A stretch of 6,012 bases of DNA from an uncultured Pseudomonadales bacterium. GTDB lineage: Bacteria; Pseudomonadota; Gammaproteobacteria; Pseudomonadales; IMCC2047. The notes beneath the pieces are model-generated. The model was not told the DNA's origin. It searched no databases and worked only from the letters and a program-made list of their open reading frames with translations. The translations under genes were made by a program, and so were the position numbers. Of the stretch, positions 1-4,936 are shown one piece after another. The stretch is from positions 1,979 through 7,990 of the forward strand of contig CAMYKE010000096.1 of assembly GCA_947258895.1 (NCBI GenBank), given 5' to 3'. Each line of letters starts with the position of its first letter. The stretch's first letter is position 1.

Positions 1-357
1 GTCGGTGGCCTGGGGTTTATCGGCTATTTAGGCCTGGCCTCAGGCTACATGTATGGCGAATTGGGTGCTACCACAGCCAATGTGCTGGTGGGCATCTTGT
101 CGGCGGTGGTTGATAATATCCCCGTTATGTTTGCCGTGCTGACCATGCATCCGGACATGCCACAGTCGCAATGGTTACTGGTAACCCTGACTGCAGGTGT
201 CGGGGGCAGCATGTTATCGATTGGCTCGGCGGCTGGCGTTGCGTTGATGGGGCAGGCGCGGGGAATGTATACCTTCTTTGGACATCTGAAATGGACCCCG
301 GCGATAGCCCTGGGTTATGCTGCCAGTATTTACGTACATCTGCTGATCAATGCCTAG
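1..357 (+). CDS. nhaD: NhaD-family Na+/H+ antiporter, C-terminal part (5' end outside window)
   Basis: This is the last 118 codons of an inner-membrane Na+(Li+)/H+ antiporter of the NhaD family, in the ion transporter superfamily, which exports sodium in exchange for protons. Frame 1 is open from the first base to the TAG at 355-357. Visible hallmarks are SAVVDNIPVMFAVLTM (fragment residues 34-49), a membrane segment with a central Asp-Asn pair, then a glycine-rich stretch LTAGVGGSMLSIGSAAG (63-79), MGQARG (83-88), and a closing hydrophobic helix after HLKWTPAIALGY (95-106) ending in HLLINA. These match what I know of the NhaD C-terminus. At least three hydrophobic segments are present. Family members are usually over 400 residues, so most of the protein lies to the left. 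The ATG at 49 is internal, not a start, because conserved-looking sequence continues upstream of it. The next gene, 117 bp downstream on the same strand, could be co-transcribed. NhaD is the best family call; a close ArsB/NhaD-superfamily relative is the alternative. Confidence 0.9.
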   Translation, partial: VGGLGFIGYLGLASGYMYGELGATTANVLVGILSAVVDNIPVMFAVLTMHPDMPQSQWLLVTLTAGVGGSMLSIGSAAGVALMGQARGMYTFFGHLKWTPAIALGYAASIYVHLLINA

Positions 358-474
358 TTGGGCCCATTGCCGATACGATCGAATTCGTCCGGGATTGATG
401 TCGATCAGGTAGCGTCTGCGGTAGCGGTGTCAGGATAGGGGCGAACCAAACAGTTCGGAACAGGGGGCTTTCTT
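358..474. other. Intergenic spacer between nhaD and the persulfide dioxygenase-rhodanese gene
   Basis: This 117-bp spacer shows no credible ORF and no T-tailed terminator. It holds a short hairpin, CGAAC at 442-446 and GTTCG at 453-457 with a 6-nt loop, just before the Shine-Dalgarno of the next gene. I found no convincing -35/-10 pair, so read-through from nhaD is possible but not shown. Confidence 0.5.
462..467 (+). promoter_or_regulatory. Shine-Dalgarno of the persulfide dioxygenase-rhodanese gene
   Basis: The purine run AGGGGG lies 7 nt before the ATG at 475. It supports that start over the second in-frame ATG at 481, which would have a spacing of 13 nt. Confidence 0.6.
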
Positions 475-1527
475 ATGGCTATGATATTTCATCAAATAGC
501 GACCGAACGAGGCTGCCAGTCGTATTTGATCGGCTGCCCGGAAACCTGTAACGCGGTGATTGTCGATCCTGAATTGAGCCAGATGGAACGCTATCAGGCG
601 CTTGCCAATCACGATGGCCTGGTGATCGAGTATGTGCTGGATACGCATACCCATGCGGATCATTTTTCCGCAACGCAGGCCCTGGCGAAAGAACTTGATG
701 TGCCGGTAATTATGCACCGCGCCAGCAGCGCGCCTTTTGTCGACATGAAAGTGGATGATGGTGAAATAATTATTGTCGGCAACCTGCGCCTGCGCATTCT
801 GTATACCCCTGGCCACACCGTGGATTCCATGTGCATAGTCTTGCCGGACCGGGTGTTAACCGGTGATACGCTGTTGATCGGCGGGACCGGCCGAACCGAC
901 TTGCCGACCGGCGATCCGGAGCAACTCTACGACAGTTTGTTTAACGGCCTGTTGAAACTGGAGCCGGATCTGATGGTATTCCCGGGGCATATCTATAACG
1001 ACCGCACCAGTTCAACAATCGGGGAAGAAATCGCTTCGAATAAGCGATTGCAGGTATCCGTTCGTGCCGAGTTCGTGGAGCGTATGCGGGCGCTGAGTAT
1101 GGATATGCCGACGCACCTGACCGAAGCACTGCGAACCAATATGTCGGGTGGCAAGACGGTGACCCAGCTTATTGGTGAGGCGTCCTGCAAAGTTTCCTTC
1201 ATGGCGCTGGAGGAAGTGCTGCGCCGTCTTGGCCTGGAGCAACCCGGTATCCTGTTGCTGGACGTCAGGGAGAGAGAGGCTTATGACAAGGGCCACATCC
1301 CGGGCGCCATCCATATTCCGCGTGGGCAGCTGGAACTCTGTGTCAACGAGCGGTTGCCCGATCCTACCAGCCGGATTGTCGCGTATTGTGAGCTGGGCAA
1401 GATATCGACGCTGGCCGCGGCCACGCTCAAGGAATTGGGCTACGGACGCGCGGTGGCACTGGACCGGGGCATGCAGCTATGGATGGAGAAGGGGTATCCG
1501 GTGGAATCCTCCGGCGGGTCGGATTGA
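475..1527 (+). CDS. Persulfide dioxygenase-rhodanese fusion (metallo-beta-lactamase fold)
   Basis: This is a cytoplasmic 350-residue protein with an ETHE1-like persulfide dioxygenase domain (about 1-235) and a single rhodanese domain (about 245-345). The dioxygenase family uses mononuclear iron and O2 to oxidise glutathione persulfide to sulfite; the rhodanese domain would move sulfane sulfur to or from a thiol acceptor. Visible metal-site residues are the THTHADH motif (57-63; His58, His60, Asp62, His63), His114 in TPGHT, Asp131 in GDTL and His172 in PGH. By analogy with ETHE1, the iron ligands should be His58, His114 and Asp131. The GRTD motif (139-142) and the STIGEE segment (180-185) are typical of this subgroup and argue against glyoxalase II. 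The rhodanese part has LLDVRE (261-266), GHIPGAIHIP (273-282) and a candidate catalytic Cys305 in CELGKIS; the usual Arg or Thr near the end of the loop is Ile here. No signal peptide is seen. The architecture resembles known PDO-rhodanese fusions such as Burkholderia PRF. The exact substrate is inferred. Confidence 0.87.
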   Translation: MAMIFHQIATERGCQSYLIGCPETCNAVIVDPELSQMERYQALANHDGLVIEYVLDTHTHADHFSATQALAKELDVPVIMHRASSAPFVDMKVDDGEIIIVGNLRLRILYTPGHTVDSMCIVLPDRVLTGDTLLIGGTGRTDLPTGDPEQLYDSLFNGLLKLEPDLMVFPGHIYNDRTSSTIGEEIASNKRLQVSVRAEFVERMRALSMDMPTHLTEALRTNMSGGKTVTQLIGEASCKVSFMALEEVLRRLGLEQPGILLLDVREREAYDKGHIPGAIHIPRGQLELCVNERLPDPTSRIVAYCELGKISTLAAATLKELGYGRAVALDRGMQLWMEKGYPVESSGGSD

Positions 1528-1588
1528 TCGCGCGTTACGCGTTGTATTCGTTGCTGTTCGCGCGGCGCCTGAAACCGGCGGCTGTTGA
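1528..1588. other. Convergent intergenic gap
   Basis: These 61 bp separate two converging stop codons, TGA at 1525-1527 on the plus strand and the TGA complement at 1589-1591. A bidirectional terminator would be expected, but I see only a 4-bp CGCG/CGCG dyad with a 3-nt loop and no T tract, so none is called. Confidence 0.5.
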
Positions 1589-3220
1589 TCAAGTTTGCCG
1601 CACGGCCTGTTTGGTGGCGGGCACCAGGGGTGGCACCACGCTCAGCGTGGTGACGCCGTTTTGCAGCAACCTCGGGACACTTTCCGCGCGGCTCGCCAAT
1701 TCTCCGCAGACCGAAAACTGTGCATCGGGCAGGTCGCGGTGGGCGATATCAAAAAACCTGAAAATAACCTCATGGGAATCGTCGAAATAGCGTTCTACGG
1801 TGGCATTTTCCCGATCGGTGGCAAAGGCGTATTGGGTCAAATCATTGGTGCCGAAACTCATAAAATCCGCATGCCGGGCGAGGTCGCACAACGACAGGGC
1901 GGCCGCCGGTGTCTCAATCATGGCGCCAAGCCGGGGAGTATCGATTTGCATTTCCGCAGCCAGCGCTGTGAGTTGCCGTTTAACGCTCGCGATGTCCTCG
2001 GGGAGCGTAACCATCGGCACCAGAATATTCAGATCGAATTCCGTGGCAAGCTGCAGCAATACCTCCAGTTGGGTGTGCAGCAGGTCCGGAAAGGCATTCA
2101 GGAAGCGGATGCCTCGCTGGCCGAGGGCGGGGTTAGCCTCGCGCAACGTATCCATGAAGGGAAGCGGTTTATCGGCACCGACATCCAGTAGCCGTACGTA
2201 GACGGGAAGATGCTGTGCCGGTTGCAGTACTTCGCGTATCTCCTGTTTCAGGGCAGCAGCGTCGGGGGGTGTTTGCCGTCCCAAAAAGGCTTGCTCAATG
2301 CGATACAGGCCAATGCCGTCCGCGCCGTTGTCCACGGCCCTGCGGGTGTCGTCGACACACGAAACGTTGGCATAAACGGCTATAACCTCGCCGTCACGGG
2401 TTGCTGCCGGCAGGCGTGCGGATTCCCGCGCACTCAAATTCGCTTGCCGGCGTTGCGCGGATCTGGCTGCAAAGTCTTCACGGCGCACCTGGTCCGGGTT
2501 GACCACGGCCTCCGCAGCGTCTGCGTCCACCTGCGTAAATGCAGCCTCTGGCAGGATATCAAGCACGTCCGCGATCCCCGTAATGCAGGGCAGGCCAATC
2601 TCCCGGGCGAACAGCGCGGCATGTGAACCCGTCCCGCCATATTCCAGGATAGCGGCAGACGCTTTGCGGCGGGCCAGGAAGACGGTATCCGATGGCACCA
2701 GCCGCCGCGCCACCAACACGCAGCCCTCAGGAAGGCTCTCCAATGCGTGGGCGCGGACTCCGGCCAGCGACGCAATCAGGCGTCTGGCAAGATCATGAAC
2801 ATCATCGGCCTTATGCCTGGCCACCTCCATTTCCATGCGTCCGAAACGGAGTTCCCAGCGCCGAAACACGACCTTGACGGCGGTCCCCGCACTGACCAGT
2901 TCCTTTTTAATCTCCTCGATTACCTCGGCCTGCAGGCTTGGGTCCCGCACCATACCGACGTGCGCACGGAAAATGTCCGAGAGCGAGTCATCCATTTCCT
3001 TGCAGACATCCACCGCCAGGGCGCCCAGGTCATCTGCAACCCTGCTGACTGCCTGCGTGAAGCGATCGATTTCGTCGGCAATATCCGCCTCCCCGATGTC
3101 ATAAAACTCGTCCTCGCGCCCCAGGGTGTAGCGGTACAAATATGCATTGCCACAGCCCATGCCAGGGGAGAGCATTTTGCCCGTAAGGATAACCGGCTGG
3201 TCGCCGCATTGGTCGTGCAT
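1589..3220 (-). CDS. Phosphoenolpyruvate-protein phosphotransferase (PTS enzyme I type)
   Basis: This 543-residue cytoplasmic protein would take phosphate from PEP onto a histidine and pass it to an HPr-type carrier. Domains in order are a helical HPr-binding/N-terminal region (about 10-160), the phosphohistidine swivel domain (about 160-240) with His200 in GGTGSHAALFAR, and the PEP-binding TIM barrel (about 275-543). Barrel residues expected for catalysis are present: Arg307 in GLYRIE, Arg343 in VRLLDVGADKPLP, Glu436 in MIETPAA, Asn459-Asp460 in GTNDLTQY, Arg470, and Cys505 in CGELA. It lacks the N-terminal GAF domain of EI-Ntr (PtsP), so it is closer to PtsI in layout and slightly short for that family (about 570-580). 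Usual GGxTSH is GGTGSH and usual LRTE is YRIE. The ATG at 3220 is chosen because AGGG lies 7 nt upstream and the family's N-terminus begins just after it. The frame stays open to a TTG at 3316 with no good ribosome site. No HPr or EII gene is in the window. Convergent with the dioxygenase gene and divergent from the lipoprotein gene. Confidence 0.88.
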   Translation of the reverse strand: MHDQCGDQPVILTGKMLSPGMGCGNAYLYRYTLGREDEFYDIGEADIADEIDRFTQAVSRVADDLGALAVDVCKEMDDSLSDIFRAHVGMVRDPSLQAEVIEEIKKELVSAGTAVKVVFRRWELRFGRMEMEVARHKADDVHDLARRLIASLAGVRAHALESLPEGCVLVARRLVPSDTVFLARRKASAAILEYGGTGSHAALFAREIGLPCITGIADVLDILPEAAFTQVDADAAEAVVNPDQVRREDFAARSAQRRQANLSARESARLPAATRDGEVIAVYANVSCVDDTRRAVDNGADGIGLYRIEQAFLGRQTPPDAAALKQEIREVLQPAQHLPVYVRLLDVGADKPLPFMDTLREANPALGQRGIRFLNAFPDLLHTQLEVLLQLATEFDLNILVPMVTLPEDIASVKRQLTALAAEMQIDTPRLGAMIETPAAALSLCDLARHADFMSFGTNDLTQYAFATDRENATVERYFDDSHEVIFRFFDIAHRDLPDAQFSVCGELASRAESVPRLLQNGVTTLSVVPPLVPATKQAVRQT

Positions 3221-3227
3221 GGTTATG

Positions 3228-3231
3228 CCCT
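3228..3231 (-). promoter_or_regulatory. Shine-Dalgarno deciding the enzyme I start
   Basis: On the minus strand AGGG precedes the ATG at 3220 by 7 nt. The alternative TTG at 3316 has only AT-rich sequence before it, so the 32-residue extension is probably untranslated leader. Confidence 0.55.
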
Positions 3232-3309
3232 GTGATACATCCTGGTTTAATTGAGATTTGGCATGTGGCCGAAAGATAATGCGGGGAAGGTTGCAGTTGC
3301 GCAGCCATC

Positions 3310-3335
3310 TTAACAAATTAATTATTCTCTGTTAA
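3310..3335. repeat. AT-rich inverted repeat in the divergent promoter region
   Basis: TTAACA at 3310-3315 and TGTTAA at 3330-3335 form perfect 6-bp arms around a 14-nt AT-rich spacer that contains AATTAATT. It lies about 90 bp before the enzyme I ATG and about 118 bp before the lipoprotein ATG, the most AT-rich spot in the intergenic region. It could be an operator or part of the minus-strand promoter; on that strand TTTAAC and TAAGAT are 18 bp apart. Six-bp arms in AT-rich DNA can arise by chance. Confidence 0.3.
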
Positions 3336-3439
3336 ATCGCGTCGGATTTGAATCGCCAGCGCTATGTAAAGAATAGCACCTTCGTGGTAGAACATTGCGA
3401 AATAACGATACTCGGCTAGGCTGAAGGAAGTACTATTGC

Positions 3440-3445
3440 AGGAGG
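3440..3445 (+). promoter_or_regulatory. Strong Shine-Dalgarno of the DUF2799 lipoprotein gene
   Basis: A full consensus AGGAGG sits 7 nt before the ATG at 3453. It fixes the start and suggests efficient translation. Confidence 0.8.
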
Positions 3446-3452
3446 CCTTCCA

Positions 3453-4070
3453 ATGTATAAACCCATTTTGATCGTCACCGCCAGCATCGCAATCCTCGGC
3501 GGGTGTGCATCAATGAATCAATCGCAATGCCTGCAGGCGGATTGGCGCATGATAGGCGCCGAGGATGGCTCCCGGGGGCTGGCGAGCAACACTATTGGCA
3601 ACTATCGTGGGGCGTGCGCGAAACACGGCATTACCCCCGACCTGGCGCAATATCGCCTGGGGTACCAGGAAGGATTGGCGTCCTTCTGTACGGAATATAT
3701 GGGGTATACCAAGGGTCGCGGCGGCTATAACTACGTCGGGGTGTGTCCCGGCGATCTCGAACCGGATTTTCTCGCCGGTTACCGTGCCGGCAAGGAAATC
3801 TACCGGGTCGACCGGGAGGTCAGGCAGATGCGCTCAACCATTGCGCACAACGTCGCTGCCATGGATGAAAACGAACGGCTTATCAACCAAAAGCTTGCGC
3901 TGATCGTGGATTCTGATATACCGGAACTCGAACGCGTCAAGGCGCTCGTGGACATAAAGGATCTACAGAAAATGCAGGTGGAGCTCGAGGGCGCCAACGT
4001 GATGCTGGCTGACGAGCTTGCCGTTATGGAGCGCGAGTTGGGGCAACTGGAACTGGCGCAGAAGTACTGA
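3453..4070 (+). CDS. DUF2799 family lipoprotein with helical C-terminal half
   Basis: This is a 205-residue predicted envelope lipoprotein. The N-terminus has Lys3, a hydrophobic stretch (5-16) and a lipobox LGGC with Cys18 as the likely lipidated residue after signal peptidase II cleavage. Residue +2 is Ala, which by the E. coli rule favours outer-membrane sorting. Residues about 26-116 match the DUF2799 pattern as I recall it: C26 and ADW (29-31), IGAEDGSRG (34-42), CAKHGITPD (55-63), YRLGYQEGL (67-75), C79, GYNYVGVCPGD (91-101) and FLAGYRAGKEIY (106-117). Four cysteines in this part (26, 55, 79, 98) could form two disulfides in the periplasm; that is inference. Residues about 119-203 are charged and rich in Glu, Leu and Lys, and look like a long helix or coiled coil, broken near Pro157. 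The function of DUF2799 is unknown to me. The gene is probably monocistronic: it is divergent from the enzyme I gene and the next gene converges on it. Confidence 0.85.
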   Translation: MYKPILIVTASIAILGGCASMNQSQCLQADWRMIGAEDGSRGLASNTIGNYRGACAKHGITPDLAQYRLGYQEGLASFCTEYMGYTKGRGGYNYVGVCPGDLEPDFLAGYRAGKEIYRVDREVRQMRSTIAHNVAAMDENERLINQKLALIVDSDIPELERVKALVDIKDLQKMQVELEGANVMLADELAVMERELGQLELAQKY

Positions 4071-4125
4071 CCGCTAAAATTCGGGGAGTTAACCCGCGGC
4101 CTGGATTCCTCTGGTCGTCACGGCT

Positions 4126-4151
4126 GGCAGCAGACCGTCGTTACCGCTGCC
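4126..4151. repeat. GC-rich dyad between converging genes
   Basis: GGCAGC at 4126-4131 pairs with GCTGCC at 4146-4151 around a 14-nt loop. It overlaps the end of the acetyltransferase gene and could help end transcription from either side, but there is no T tract, so an intrinsic terminator is not claimed. Confidence 0.25.
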
Positions 4152-4569
4152 GGGAAGCCGGGCGATGAACATCGGCCCATTCGGGATGCTGGTCGAATTG
4201 TGCCCTGACGAAGCTGCAGCGTGGCACAATTTTGAATTGTTCCTTGCGCGCGTCTTCCACCAACCGCTTGACCAGGGTCGACGCGATGCCGTGACGGCGC
4301 AGTGCCGGGGCTACCAGGGTGTGATCCGCAATAACGGTGTCACCCGCAAGCCTTGAATACCGCAGTTCGCCGGCCGCGTCATTATCCGCGACTTTTGCCG
4401 TGTAGCGGCCCTTGCTCCCTGTTGTCGCTCGGGTAATTTCGATGTCGATGCCAGTACTCCGTCTACTTCTCTGTATCCGTAATTTTCGGCAGGCCTGAGC
4501 GGTTTGCCGACCGCGGTTGCGGGTGTCCGGAACGCAATCGGATGCCACGGCTGTTTGCCAGACTAGCAA
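4141..4569 (-). CDS. Small GNAT-fold N-acetyltransferase (YidJ/NATD1-like); start uncertain
   Basis: The core (residues about 66-142 of the longest frame) matches the small acetyltransferase family PF14542. GELRYSRL is followed by ADHTLVAPALRRHGIASTLVKRLVEDARK, where RRHGIA fits the acetyl-CoA pyrophosphate-binding turn (Q/RxxGxG/A), then VPRCSFVRAQFDQHPEWADV, which matches the family's P-x-C-x-F-V...HPE-x-D ending. Substrates of this family are not established. Family proteins are usually about 90-100 residues. The longest frame gives 142, beginning at a TTG at 4569, and its first 40 or so residues are Arg/Gln/Thr-rich and resemble nothing I know. No in-frame ATG exists; a GTG at 4548 has no ribosome site, and the ATC or ATT codons at about 4440 would match the expected N-terminus but are rare starts. 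The gene may therefore use a rare start or may have lost its original 5' end. It converges on the lipoprotein gene with a 70-bp gap. Confidence 0.65.
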   Translation of the reverse strand: MLVWQTAVASDCVPDTRNRGRQTAQACRKLRIQRSRRSTGIDIEITRATTGSKGRYTAKVADNDAAGELRYSRLAGDTVIADHTLVAPALRRHGIASTLVKRLVEDARKEQFKIVPRCSFVRAQFDQHPEWADVHRPASRQR

Positions 4570-4795
4570 GTATGACCACGCCCTGACAACCGCATTGCAA
4601 GCTCACACCAGCCAGGTCTTGCTGGAGTGCTGGAGGTTATTCCAGATCACAAAGCCTCAAGCTTTAGCTTCCTGCATAGCACAGCGAGTACATGACCAGA
4701 AAAATGCTCCCTGAATTACGCCAGCTCGACTCGCGTCCCATCCTTATCTCCCTGCAGGGCGGCGGGGCAATGGCTGCCAAACCATGATTCCAGTA

Positions 4796-4820
4796 CCTGT
4801 GTGATTCACTCGAACACAGG
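4796..4820. repeat. 7-bp inverted repeat upstream of the transglycosylase
   Basis: CCTGTGT at 4796-4802 and ACACAGG at 4814-4820 are perfect complements around an 11-nt spacer. The repeat lies about 117 bp before the transglycosylase ATG. It could be a regulator site or a small hairpin; no T tract follows, so it is not an obvious terminator. Confidence 0.35.
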
Positions 4821-4876
4821 CTGTTGCAACGACCAGTTGAGTTCGCAGTCTCCTTTCATGCTGGCTCGCAGGATGC

Positions 4877-4905
4877 TTGCCCCCGCAATTCCCCCGTGTA
4901 ACAAT
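4877..4905 (+). promoter_or_regulatory. Weak sigma70-like promoter candidate for the transglycosylase gene
   Basis: TTGCCC at 4877-4882 and AACAAT at 4900-4905 are 17 bp apart, each matching four of six consensus positions. Transcription would start near 4912, leaving a leader of about 25 nt. The match is modest and could be chance. Confidence 0.25.
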
Positions 4906-4936
4906 TATGCGTCACACTCATCGGCTTTGAAAAAGT

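Larger units (their letters stand above)
4570..4936. other. Gene-poor intergenic stretch with no recognised gene
   Basis: These 367 bp lie between the start of the acetyltransferase and the transglycosylase. Short ORFs exist on both strands, but none has family-like sequence plus a good ribosome site. The stretch holds a perfect 10-bp palindrome (CCCTGCAGGG, 4750-4759), a 7-bp inverted repeat (4796-4820), an 8-bp palindrome GTTGCAAC (4823-4830), a 31-codon plus-strand ORF (4692-4787) and a weak promoter candidate near 4877-4905. I see no tRNA, transposase remnant or CRISPR-like repeat. It may be decayed coding sequence or a long regulatory leader. Confidence 0.5.

Noticed and set aside
430..816. 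128-codon minus-strand ORF overlapping the persulfide dioxygenase gene
   Set aside because: It lies antisense to a strongly family-matching coding region, shows no recognisable domain, and is explained as a shadow of the real gene.
1528..1588. Bidirectional terminator between converging genes
   Set aside because: Only a 4-bp dyad and no T tract on either strand; not enough to call.
1595..2191. 198-codon plus-strand ORF inside the enzyme I gene
   Set aside because: Antisense to conserved enzyme I motifs (the CGELA, NDLTQ and MIETPAA region); composition is typical of a high-GC antisense shadow.
2747..3235. 162-codon plus-strand ORF antisense to the enzyme I N-terminal domain
   Set aside because: No family resemblance, and it covers a region that encodes a convincing enzyme I N-terminus on the other strand.
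3221..3316. N-terminal extension of enzyme I from a TTG at 3316
   Set aside because: The TTG has no ribosome site, the added residues have no family match, and the ATG at 3220 has AGGG at good spacing.
4517..4714. 65-codon plus-strand ORF
   Set aside because: No recognisable domain or ribosome site, and it overlaps the acetyltransferase 5' region antisense.
4785..4820. Possible tRNA T-arm remnant (GTTCGAGT on the minus strand)
   Set aside because: The flanking bases do not form a 5-bp stem around a 7-nt loop, and no acceptor, anticodon or D arm is visible nearby.
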